Made by a program: the position numbers and the translations under genes
Assembly (NCBI GenBank): GCA_945947155.1
Contig: CAMEXM010000008.1
Location: forward strand, 1-41,915
Length of the DNA: 41,915 nucleotides
Source: Polynucleobacter meluiroseus
Lineage (GTDB): Bacteria > Pseudomonadota > Gammaproteobacteria > Burkholderiales > Burkholderiaceae
Reading direction: 5' to 3'
Part shown: one piece after another, positions 7,873 to 14,964 of the stretch
Layout of the letters: every line of letters begins with the position of its first letter
Position numbering within the stretch: the stretch's first letter is position 1
Notes under the pieces: generated by a model
What the model was told of the DNA's origin: nothing
The model's database searches: none
Seen by the model: the letters and a program-made list of their open reading frames with translations, nothing else

Positions 7873-8569
7873 TCCAATCAAGCTAGATGGCAAACAGATT
7901 GGATTGCGCGCAATTCAAATTGTGCGTGATGGACGCACTATTTTAGATATCCCGAATACCGACATTCAACTGGGCGGAATAACCGCATGCATCGGCCCCA
8001 ATGGAGCTGGCAAGACGACGTTTTTAAAGCTATTGCATGGGCTGATTCAACCCAAAGCAGGCGGCAGCGTCAACTACGCTGATGGCATTCGTAGCGCCTT
8101 GGTGTTGCACCACACGCCGATGATCAAGGCCAGTGTACGAACAAACATTGGTCTCAATGGTTTGCGTACGCCAAGCAACGATGAAATCGATCGCGTGTTG
8201 CAAGAGGTAGGCTTAAGTCACTTGCAGCATCAGCCAGCACACCAGCTCTCTGCCGGAGAAAAGCAGAAATTATCCTTAGGTAGAGCTCGCTTACAGAATC
8301 CCAATGTTCTGCTACTCGATGAGCCAACCGCCAATTTGGACCCAACGACAACAGCTCAAGTAGAAGCCATGATACAGGAATTTGCCGCATCGGGCTGTGA
8401 CGTTCTGATTAGCTCGCATCAACTTGCTCAAGTAAGACGTCTAGCAGACTCCATCCTCTTTATCGATGGCGGACAGATCATAGAAAAAGGGGCTTGCGCC
8501 CCCTTCTTTGCACAACCTCAAACCGAGGCAGCACAGCGGTACATGCAGCGCGAACGCGCTGCAGATTAA
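7865..8569 (+). CDS. tupC: Tungstate-type ABC transporter ATP-binding protein
   Basis: A 234-residue ABC ATPase that powers the TupB permease. Walker A GPNGAGKT lies at 44-51, the signature LSAGE at 128-132 and Walker B with catalytic Glu LLLDEP at 149-154; the switch His is in ISSHQ. The Q-loop position reads VLHHTPMI, so the usual Gln appears to be His. The ATG at 7865 overlaps the end of tupB by eight bases, which fixes the start; a longer frame beginning inside tupB is not needed. The last ~30 codons contain, on the opposite strand, the terminator of the formate dehydrogenase operon. The gene ends six bases from the convergent end of that operon. Confidence 0.9.
   Translation: MVNPIKLDGKQIGLRAIQIVRDGRTILDIPNTDIQLGGITACIGPNGAGKTTFLKLLHGLIQPKAGGSVNYADGIRSALVLHHTPMIKASVRTNIGLNGLRTPSNDEIDRVLQEVGLSHLQHQPAHQLSAGEKQKLSLGRARLQNPNVLLLDEPTANLDPTTTAQVEAMIQEFAASGCDVLISSHQLAQVRRLADSILFIDGGQIIEKGACAPFFAQPQTEAAQRYMQRERAAD
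8484..8503 (-). terminator. Intrinsic terminator of the formate dehydrogenase operon, inside tupC
   Basis: Read on the minus strand this is a perfect five-base-pair G/C stem GGGGC/GCCCC (8502-8498 and 8493-8489) closed by a GCAA tetraloop of the stable GNRA class, followed directly by five T residues (8488-8484). It lies 72 bases past the last stop codon of the leftward operon. It is inside the coding part of convergent tupC. Confidence 0.8.
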
Positions 8570-8575
8570 CTTACT

Positions 8576-8872
8576 CTACTTTTTTGCCGCTGCAGGCGCC
8601 GCTGCTGGTGCTGCAGCAGCCTGTACTGCCGGCGCCTCAAATGGAGGTGGAGCTACGCAAGCAGCGGGTGCAGGGGTGCCTGCAGTCTTAAAGCGATTAG
8701 CAACCGCATTTTCAGACTGGCACAATTGATAGGCACTGATCCTGCCAGCATAAGCTGTTTTCGCTTTTGCTAAATCAGCAGCAGCAGCCTGCTCTGGTGT
8801 TGGTGCAGGTAGTTTTGCAAATACTCCGCATGCAACTGTTGCGCATGCGAAGAATGTAATGGTCTTTTTCAT
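8576..8872 (-). CDS. Small exported Ala/Pro-rich protein at the end of the fdh operon, function unknown
   Basis: A 98-residue protein that I do not recognise. It begins with a Sec signal peptide (MKKTITFFACATVACGVFA), then a short helical region rich in Ala and Lys, then QLCQSENAVANRFKTAGTPAPAAC with two Cys, and a low-complexity tail of Ala and Pro ending in KK. The mature part would be about 79 residues and periplasmic. The ATG at 8872 is chosen because it starts the signal peptide; an upstream in-frame extension runs into fdhC. It lies ten bases after fdhC and before the operon terminator, so it is probably the last gene of the formate dehydrogenase transcript. The two Cys could form a disulfide. 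Confidence 0.75.
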   Translation of the reverse strand: MKKTITFFACATVACGVFAKLPAPTPEQAAAADLAKAKTAYAGRISAYQLCQSENAVANRFKTAGTPAPAACVAPPPFEAPAVQAAAAPAAAPAAAKK

Positions 8873-8882
8873 AGCCAAGTCC

Positions 8883-9953
8883 TTATTTAACTTTGTGATA
8901 CCAAGCTTCATGGTGTTCTTTTGCCCAGGTCTCATCAACATAGCCGGTTTTCATGCCATCGATTGAACCTTGCATTCCAATGCTGCCGATGTACATGTGG
9001 CCAAAAGCCATGGCGGTGATGAGTAATGCACCAACAGTATGAATAATGTGCGATATCTGCATCGTACCGCGCCAGTACTCAAGACCGGGCACTGGAACAA
9101 TCATGTCTAACATCCAGCCCGAAGCTGAAACTAATCCGCCGAGAACGACCATGCCAAACCAAAACCAGAACTTCTCGCCTGGATTGAAATAATTGGCTGG
9201 CACATGTTTGCCACCGAACATGCCACCAAAGGTCTTAATCCATTCCCAGTCGCCTTTTTCAGGCATATTGCGTTTTGCAAATTGAATGAAAAATGCCACT
9301 AAGCTAATCGTAAATAGTGGGCCAACAAAGTTGTGAATGTTTTTGCTGACAAGCAACAAGACACTAAAGAGGCTTGCGCCTAAGAGATCGATTGCGAAAT
9401 ACTTGCCGTACAGAATCAATAAGCCGGTGATAGCAAGCGCAATAAAGCTAAACGCCATGGTCCAATGATTCACGCGCTCAAGGGTTGTAAAGCGCTTAAT
9501 TTTTCTACCTGTCATCGGCTCATGCAGCTTAATCTTTCCTTTGAGCACGAAGACCGCCAAAATGCCGCCAGATGCGAGTGCCAGTAACCAAGCTCCGTAC
9601 ACCGTGATCACGCCGTTACGGATCAAACGCCACTGCTGACCGGATTTTTGAATCAGCACACCCGCCTGCTTATCAGGGATGCTAACGAAGTTAACATCAT
9701 CGCTGTTTACAGTACGCCAAATCGGCGCGCTATTGCCTGGCTGGTTTTGCGCTGCTTTGCGTTGCGCTTCAATGGTTGCGTCAGGTGCACGGCCCACATC
9801 CATGATGTTGGCTGATTGGACCTGCGGCAATGCAGCTGGAGCGGGCTGGCTGGCCGGGGCTTGCTGGGCTAAGCTAGTGCCTGCAAAAACCGAGCAAAAC
9901 AGTCCCGTGGCTAAGGCCCAAGGACGGAGTGTTGCGCAAATAGATTGATTCAT
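8883..9953 (-). CDS. fdhC: Formate dehydrogenase cytochrome b (gamma) subunit
   Basis: A 356-residue membrane subunit that takes electrons from the Fe-S beta subunit and reduces quinone through b-type haems. It has an N-terminal signal peptide (about 1-29, ending SLAQQ) and a Pro/Gln-rich periplasmic segment to about residue 110. The cytochrome b core has hydrophobic helices near 117-135, 165-184, 188-225, 260-285 and 302-325. Candidate haem ligands are the His in RVNHWTM, KNIHNFVG, QISHIIHTV and FGHMYIG. E. coli FdnI and FdoI are only about 215 residues, so the signal peptide and periplasmic domain are an extension, as in many proteobacterial FdhC proteins. It follows a small lipoprotein gene and precedes the small exported protein gene. 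Confidence 0.92.
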   Translation of the reverse strand: MNQSICATLRPWALATGLFCSVFAGTSLAQQAPASQPAPAALPQVQSANIMDVGRAPDATIEAQRKAAQNQPGNSAPIWRTVNSDDVNFVSIPDKQAGVLIQKSGQQWRLIRNGVITVYGAWLLALASGGILAVFVLKGKIKLHEPMTGRKIKRFTTLERVNHWTMAFSFIALAITGLLILYGKYFAIDLLGASLFSVLLLVSKNIHNFVGPLFTISLVAFFIQFAKRNMPEKGDWEWIKTFGGMFGGKHVPANYFNPGEKFWFWFGMVVLGGLVSASGWMLDMIVPVPGLEYWRGTMQISHIIHTVGALLITAMAFGHMYIGSIGMQGSIDGMKTGYVDETWAKEHHEAWYHKVK

Positions 9954-10012
9954 GCGATTTCCTCAACAGCAATTCTGTTATTTAAAGTTCCGAATAAACG
10001 GTCAAAAGTCCA

Positions 10013-10246
10013 TTACTTGATTTTGATGTACTCAGATTGTTGTTGGTTGCGTTTATTAATCTCTTCTTGCCAGCTTTTAGCGTCACCCTGCTTCCAGCCT
10101 TTAACGACAAAGCCGTTATCAGCGCCCATGAATGGAGCGATATCTGGCCGTTTGGAGTTCAGAGCCAATGTTCCCGGCTCGTTATTGCAGGCGCTTAAAA
10201 AACCAAGGGCTAAGAGTGCTGCAGTTACGGTGCGAAACGTACTCAT
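10013..10246 (-). CDS. Small lipoprotein encoded between fdhB and fdhC, function unknown
   Basis: A 77-residue protein that I cannot assign to a known family. It has a clear lipoprotein signal peptide (MSTFRTVTAALLALGFLSAC) with acylated Cys at residue 20, leaving a mature lipoprotein of 58 residues. The mature part is polar, with FMGADNGFVVKGWKQGDAKSWQEEI and a Gln/Lys-rich end. Its ATG overlaps the fdhB stop codon by ATGA and has a strong GGAGG site, so it is translated in step with fdhB. The location between the beta and gamma genes suggests a structural or assembly role in the formate dehydrogenase complex; this is inference. Confidence 0.8.
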   Translation of the reverse strand: MSTFRTVTAALLALGFLSACNNEPGTLALNSKRPDIAPFMGADNGFVVKGWKQGDAKSWQEEINKRNQQQSEYIKIK

Positions 10247-10890
10247 AATTTGCCTCCACTCGGAGCCGCTTTAGCGCCAGCTTTATCAGGCTGACCGTAT
10301 GCAGTAGTCCAGCCAAATACATCGGCGCCTGCATTTTTTCCTGCGGTTTGACGTTTCACTACCCGTGCACGGAAGATGTCTGCAATCACATCACCGTCGC
10401 CGCCAATTAAGGCTTTGGTAGAACACATCTCAGCGCATAAAGGTAACTTACCTTCAGCTAGGCGATTACGCCCGTATTTTTCAAATTCAGCGACGCTACC
10501 ATTGGCTTCTGGACCACCAGCACAGAATGTGCATTTGTCCATCTTGCCGCGCAAACCGAATGTACCGGCGCTTGGGAACTGTGGCGCACCAAATGGGCAT
10601 GCATAGGAGCAATAAGCGCAACCGATGCAAGTGTCCTTATCGTGCAAAACAACGCCTTCGTCGGTGCGGTAGAAACAATCCACTGGGCAAACTGCCATGC
10701 AAGGCGCATCAGCGCAATGCATACAGGCTACCGAGATGGATTTTTCCGCCCCAATTACGCCGTCATTGATAGTAACCACTCGGCGGCGATTAACGCCCCA
10801 AGGTACTTCGTTGTCGTTTTTACAAGCAGTAACGCAGCCGTTGCATTCAATACACCGTTCCGCGTCGCAGATAAATTTCATTCGTGCCAT
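10243..10890 (-). CDS. fdhB: Formate dehydrogenase iron-sulfur (beta) subunit
   Basis: A 215-residue four-cluster ferredoxin subunit that carries electrons from the catalytic subunit to cytochrome b. Cys groups in order are CDAERCIECNGCVTAC, CMHCADAPCMAVCPVDC, CIGCAYCSYACPFGAP and the CTFCAGG...CAEMC pair, enough for four [4Fe-4S] clusters. E. coli FdnH is about 294 residues and ends in a membrane helix; this protein stops earlier, with GAKAAPSGGKL and no hydrophobic segment. It is therefore predicted to be anchored only through partners. The start ATG has AGGAG upstream. It lies 28 bases after fdhA. Export would be by hitch-hiking on the Tat signal of FdhA, as known for this enzyme class. 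Confidence 0.93.
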   Translation of the reverse strand: MARMKFICDAERCIECNGCVTACKNDNEVPWGVNRRRVVTINDGVIGAEKSISVACMHCADAPCMAVCPVDCFYRTDEGVVLHDKDTCIGCAYCSYACPFGAPQFPSAGTFGLRGKMDKCTFCAGGPEANGSVAEFEKYGRNRLAEGKLPLCAEMCSTKALIGGDGDVIADIFRARVVKRQTAGKNAGADVFGWTTAYGQPDKAGAKAAPSGGKL

Positions 10891-10918
10891 TGTGATCTCC
10901 TGACTTTAGCGGTTGGGC

Positions 10919-13909
10919 TTATGCAAACTTTTCGATCTGGCAGATCGTTGTTTTGGTTTCTTGCATCATTGTTACGTTGTCGTAGCCGTAGGTTGTTGCC
11001 GTATTAACAGCTTCACCACGCACCATTGGATACGCACCCTTAGGGTAGTACTCCAACAGATCCTTACCTTCCCACCATCCCGAGAAGTGGAATGGAATAA
11101 AGGCTGTATCTGCTCCAACGCGCTCAGTTACCATTGCACGCACCTTGATCTTGGCACCAGTAGGTGACTTAACCCATACGTAGTCCCAGTTCTTGATACC
11201 ACGCTTGGCTGCTGCTGCTGGGTTGATCTCAACAAAGTTTTCTTGTTGCAACTCAGCCAGCCATGGATTCGAACGGGTCTCTTCACCACCGCCCTCGTAC
11301 TCAACTAAACGACCTGACGTCAAGATAATTGGGAACTTATCAGCCAATTTATCTTCAATGTTCTTGTCTTGAAGTGTCTTGTAAAGCGTTGGCAAGCGCC
11401 AGAAGGATTTACGGTCAGCGGAGGCTGGGTACTTCGCTACCAAATCAGGGCGAGTACTGTACAGCGCTTCACGGTGCTGCGGTACTGCATCTGGGAAGTT
11501 CCATACCACTGCCCTTGCCTTCGCATTACCGAAAGGATGGCAACCGTGGTTTTTCATGACAACACGAATGATGCCGCCCGATAAGTCGGTCTTCCAGTTT
11601 TTGCCTTCAGCCAATTTTTGCTCGGCTTCGGTGAGCTCACCCCACCAGCCTAATTTTTTCACCAGCACATGGTCAAACTCAGGATAGCCGGTCTTAATGT
11701 CAGCGCCCTTCGAGAAAGAACCGTCTGCTGCCAGCAGGCTCTTGCCGTCTTTTTCCACACCGAAGTTGGCACGGAAGTTACCGCCGCCATCCATGACGTG
11801 CTTACTGGTGTCATAGAGGTTAGGTGAACCAGGGTGCTTCAGAGCAGCATTACCAAAGCATGGCCATGGCAATCCGAAATAATCACCCGTGGTGTCGTAA
11901 CCCGTTACCGGATCCTTACCGCCGCGCGACTTCAAGGTCTTCGGATCGAATACGCTCATCATCCGCATGTGGGCTTTGAGGCGCTCAGGGGTTTGTCCTG
12001 TGTAACCAATGGTCCAAACAGCGCGATTGATCTCACGCAAGATGGATTCAATCTCAGGTTCTTGCCAATTCTTGCCAGCGTATTTTGCTTCGTTCATCTT
12101 GAAGTTAACCGACAACTCTTTGCCGAAGCCAAGGCGGTTTGCAAACTCCTGCATGATGACGTGGTCTGGAACAGACTCAAACAAGGGATCGATGACTTTC
12201 TCACGCCACTGAATCGAGCGGTTCGATGCTGTAACCGATCCGGTGGTTTCGAACTGCGTACATGCTGGTAGCAAATACACGGCGCGGTTTTTATTAACTT
12301 GGTCGCCCTTAGCCGCTGGCATAGCAGCCATCGCTGCTGTAGCACTTGGATACGGGTCAACAACGACCAATAAATCCAATTGATTCATGGCGCGCTTCAT
12401 GTCCAAGCCGCGTGTCTGTGAATTCGGTGCATGACCCCAAATGAACAAGCCTTTAACGGCAGTTTCTTGGTCAATCATGTCTGGGTTTTCAAGCACCGCA
12501 TCAATCCAGCGCGAGACCGTCGTACCGGACTTCTCCATCATGTTTGGAGCATAACGGCCTTTAATCCACTCGTAATCCACGCCCCAGACGGTGGCATAGT
12601 GCTTCCACGATCCTGCAGCCAAGCCATAGTAGCCAGGCAATGAATCAGGGTTAGGACCAACGTCCGTCGCACCTTGTACGTTATCGTGACCACGGAAAAT
12701 GTTGGCACCACCACCGGACTTACCGATGTTGCCCAAAGCCAATTGCAAGATGCAGGATGCACGAACCATGGCGTTACCAATGGTGTGCTGTGTCTGACCC
12801 ATACACCAAACTATGGTGCTTGGGCGATTCATGGCCATGGTTTGCGCCACTTTGAATACCTGCGCCTCAGGAACGCCGCATGCCTCTTCAACTGCAGCAG
12901 GACCCCATTTTTCCATGACTTCTTTGCGGATATCGTCCATGCCGAATACGCGGTCATTGATGTACTTCTTATCTTCCCAGTTGTTGGCAAAGACGTGATA
13001 AAGCACACCAAACAGGAATGGAATATCGGAACCGGAACGAATGCGAACATATTGATCCGACTTAGCCGCAGTACGGGTATAGCGTGGGTCGACCACAATC
13101 AACTTACAGCCGTTTTCTTTGGCATGCAGCATGTGGACCATAGAGACAGGGTGTGCTTCAGCGGCATTCGAGCCGATGTAGAGCGCTGCCTTTGAGTTCA
13201 TCATGTCGTTGTAGCTATTGGTCATCGCACCATAGCCCCAGGTGTTGGCAACGCCAGCAACCGTGGTTGAGTGGCAAATACGGGCTTGGTGATCGGTATT
13301 GTTGGTGCCGAAGAACGACACCCACTTACGCAGCAAATACGCTTGCTCGTTATTAAACTTGGACGAGCCAATAAAGTACAAAGAGTCAGGGGTGTACTTA
13401 GCGCGAAGATCTTTCATCTTGGCGGTAATTTCATCGAGGGCCTGATCCCAGGTAATGCGCTGATATTTGCCATCCACTAACTTCATGGGGTAACGCAAAC
13501 GGTAGTCGCCATGGCCATGCTCACGCAATGCAGCGCCCTTGGCGCACTGGCCGCCCATATTGATTGGGGAATCAAACACGGGGTCTTGACGAACCCATAC
13601 ACCGTTCTCAACCGTAGCATCGCTAGCGCAGCCAACGGAACAATGGGTACAAACGGTTCGTTTTACTTCAATCTTGCCCTTGCCATCCAGCATTGCTTTG
13701 CTTGGATCCGCTGCAGTTGCTTTTTGCACTAAATTGAGCTGGCTTACTGCAATTCCTGCGCCAACTCCAATTCCGGAGCGCTTCAGGAATGTCCGTCGAT
13801 CCATGGTGGGAACGGCTGCCTTGAGGCCTCGCGACAAACTCCCAATTAAGTTCGATACCGGTACCGAGCGGGTCGTGGTGTTTACTGGATTTTTACGAAT
13901 CAGACTCAT
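10919..13909 (-). CDS. fdhA: Respiratory formate dehydrogenase catalytic (alpha) subunit, Cys form
   Basis: A 996-residue Mo/W-bis-pterin enzyme that oxidises formate to CO2. A twin-arginine signal (MDRRTFLKRSGIGVGAGIAV, Arg38-Arg39) follows a 35-residue N-terminal extension. The proximal [4Fe-4S] ligands are C87, C90, C94 and C122. The active-site segment DHQARICHSTTVAGV places Cys212 where E. coli FdnG has selenocysteine, followed by the invariant His213. The molydopterin and C-terminal dinucleotide-binding domains are intact, ending TTYGYDNVTMMQETK. The start is supported by AGGAG upstream of ATG 13909; the internal Met36 has no ribosome-binding site. The enzyme is predicted to work on the periplasmic face. 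Use of tungsten rather than molybdenum is suggested only by nearby tupBC. Confidence 0.96.
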   Translation of the reverse strand: MSLIRKNPVNTTTRSVPVSNLIGSLSRGLKAAVPTMDRRTFLKRSGIGVGAGIAVSQLNLVQKATAADPSKAMLDGKGKIEVKRTVCTHCSVGCASDATVENGVWVRQDPVFDSPINMGGQCAKGAALREHGHGDYRLRYPMKLVDGKYQRITWDQALDEITAKMKDLRAKYTPDSLYFIGSSKFNNEQAYLLRKWVSFFGTNNTDHQARICHSTTVAGVANTWGYGAMTNSYNDMMNSKAALYIGSNAAEAHPVSMVHMLHAKENGCKLIVVDPRYTRTAAKSDQYVRIRSGSDIPFLFGVLYHVFANNWEDKKYINDRVFGMDDIRKEVMEKWGPAAVEEACGVPEAQVFKVAQTMAMNRPSTIVWCMGQTQHTIGNAMVRASCILQLALGNIGKSGGGANIFRGHDNVQGATDVGPNPDSLPGYYGLAAGSWKHYATVWGVDYEWIKGRYAPNMMEKSGTTVSRWIDAVLENPDMIDQETAVKGLFIWGHAPNSQTRGLDMKRAMNQLDLLVVVDPYPSATAAMAAMPAAKGDQVNKNRAVYLLPACTQFETTGSVTASNRSIQWREKVIDPLFESVPDHVIMQEFANRLGFGKELSVNFKMNEAKYAGKNWQEPEIESILREINRAVWTIGYTGQTPERLKAHMRMMSVFDPKTLKSRGGKDPVTGYDTTGDYFGLPWPCFGNAALKHPGSPNLYDTSKHVMDGGGNFRANFGVEKDGKSLLAADGSFSKGADIKTGYPEFDHVLVKKLGWWGELTEAEQKLAEGKNWKTDLSGGIIRVVMKNHGCHPFGNAKARAVVWNFPDAVPQHREALYSTRPDLVAKYPASADRKSFWRLPTLYKTLQDKNIEDKLADKFPIILTSGRLVEYEGGGEETRSNPWLAELQQENFVEINPAAAAKRGIKNWDYVWVKSPTGAKIKVRAMVTERVGADTAFIPFHFSGWWEGKDLLEYYPKGAYPMVRGEAVNTATTYGYDNVTMMQETKTTICQIEKFA

Positions 13910-13958
13910 CTGATGCTCCTGAGGGGTTTTATATTTTTAGGTAAAGGTTGCTACGTAT

Positions 13959-14180
13959 TTAAATTAAGGTTGTTTCGTAATACTTGCGTACGTGTTCAGT
14001 TAACTGATATCCGTCTTTCTTTTCGCCTACGGTGCTACCCACCTCTTGAATAATGGCTTTACCCATGGGCGTTTGCGAGACAACCGCAACTGCACCGACC
14101 GTAGCGCCAGCACTAATGAAAAATTTTCTGCGCGAAGCAGTGGTCACTGGGGGTGTAAGTGGATTTGTTTTTGTGCTCAT
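13959..14180 (-). CDS. Formate dehydrogenase region Tat-target small protein
   Basis: A 73-residue protein of the short family known as formate dehydrogenase region TAT target, found next to fdhA in many proteobacteria. The twin-arginine motif ASRRKFFISAGATVGAVAVVSQ has Arg17-Arg18 and is followed by a short tail (EKKDGYQLTEHVRKYYETTLI). Its function is unknown. ATG 14180 has GGAG upstream; a longer frame upstream has no support. It is the first gene after a 130-base gap that separates the structural genes from the accessory genes, and it precedes fdhA by 49 bases. Confidence 0.9.
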   Translation of the reverse strand: MSTKTNPLTPPVTTASRRKFFISAGATVGAVAVVSQTPMGKAIIQEVGSTVGEKKDGYQLTEHVRKYYETTLI

Positions 14181-14264
14181 GTGAACTCCAAGGGTGGACG
14201 TATATATGCAACTTTTTACTGATATCCAGTGTATTACTTTTATAACTTTTTTGTATGCCATCTG

Positions 14265-14289
14265 GGGTAATTCAGCCTAGGAAATACCC
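14265..14289. promoter_or_regulatory. Imperfect 25-base dyad upstream of the fdh structural genes, candidate operator
   Basis: The arms GGGTAATTCA (14265-14274) and GGAAATACCC (14280-14289) match as inverted repeats at eight of ten positions around GCCTA. The site is 85-109 bases upstream of the Tat-target gene start, in the only sizeable gap of the fdh locus. It may bind a regulator of fdh transcription. No regulator gene is visible nearby. Confidence 0.4.
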
Positions 14290-14310
14290 TTACAGTGATT
14301 TCAATAAGGC

Positions 14311-14964
14311 TCACATCATGTCAAAGGCTTGGCCCTCAACTGCCAGAAATTCACGTGTCAATGCGGCTACGGGGCGATATAAATGTAATTCTGGATTGGC
14401 TTCTATTGCATCGCAAAAATCGTCGTACCAAGGCCGAATGTGGTCATTGAAAAAAACCCTTTGATTTGTAAGGTTAGAAACCTCGACATCATCGCCGGCA
14501 ATTAAATAGCGCATCACCTCAAAAAGAGCGGACACATGGTCCTCGGTTTCCGTTACGTCTTCAGAAGACTCCAAGGCAAATTCAGCCAATGCGCGCCGTA
14601 CTTCAACCAACGGCTTTTCATTTAAATGGCCTGCCAAATAAAACGAGCTATTTAGAAATACATTAGGCCTACCCACGCCCATGAACTCGGCAGCGTATTC
14701 TGCATTCCAATCACTCGCAGTGCTGTCCCTAACTGCCGAGATTAAGTTGAGCCAAACACCCAATAAAGGCGAGACCTCATTGAGGGACTGCTCCTGAGGG
14801 GCGGAGGCCGTAATTAAATCTAAGAATTCTTGCTCGGGCGCCTTTATGTAAAACGCAGCTAAGAGGCCGTATAAGTCGGCCCTTGCCAAATCCTCAGCTA
14901 TACCGATATTGCCAACCTCGGTCGGCCCCTGCTCCGTAGCACTTGGCTTAATTGAATCGCTCAT
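14311..14964 (-). CDS. TorD/DmsD-family molecular chaperone
   Basis: A 217-residue all-helical protein of the TorD family, chaperones that bind molybdoenzyme subunits and help cofactor loading and Tat proofreading. Family features are RADLYGLLAAFYIKAPEQEFL near the N-terminus, the central EYAAEFMGVGRPNVFLNSSFYLAGHLNEKPLVEVRRAL, and ETEDHVSALFEVMRYLI with the conserved Asp-His. The ATG at 14964 overlaps the TGA of the polyferredoxin gene (ATGA) and fixes the start; an 11-residue longer frame lies inside that gene. FdhA, with its Tat signal, is the obvious client. The gene ends before the 130-base gap that precedes the fdh structural genes. Confidence 0.88.
   Translation of the reverse strand: MSDSIKPSATEQGPTEVGNIGIAEDLARADLYGLLAAFYIKAPEQEFLDLITASAPQEQSLNEVSPLLGVWLNLISAVRDSTASDWNAEYAAEFMGVGRPNVFLNSSFYLAGHLNEKPLVEVRRALAEFALESSEDVTETEDHVSALFEVMRYLIAGDDVEVSNLTNQRVFFNDHIRPWYDDFCDAIEANPELHLYRPVAALTREFLAVEGQAFDMM

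Noticed and set aside
8581-8700. GCTGCTGCAG-rich stretch resembling a DNA repeat
   Set aside because: It is explained by the Ala/Pro-rich low-complexity tail of the small exported protein.
12674-13195. 173-codon open frame on the plus strand inside fdhA
   Set aside because: It is antisense to conserved FdhA sequence including cofactor-binding regions and shows no protein-like motifs.
13802-13804. Internal ATG as the start of fdhA, directly before the twin-arginine motif
   Set aside because: It lacks a ribosome-binding site, whereas ATG 13909 has AGGAG at good spacing; long n-regions occur in Tat signals.
10919-13909. Selenocysteine in formate dehydrogenase
   Set aside because: The active-site codon encodes Cys (RICHSTT) and no in-frame TGA occurs.
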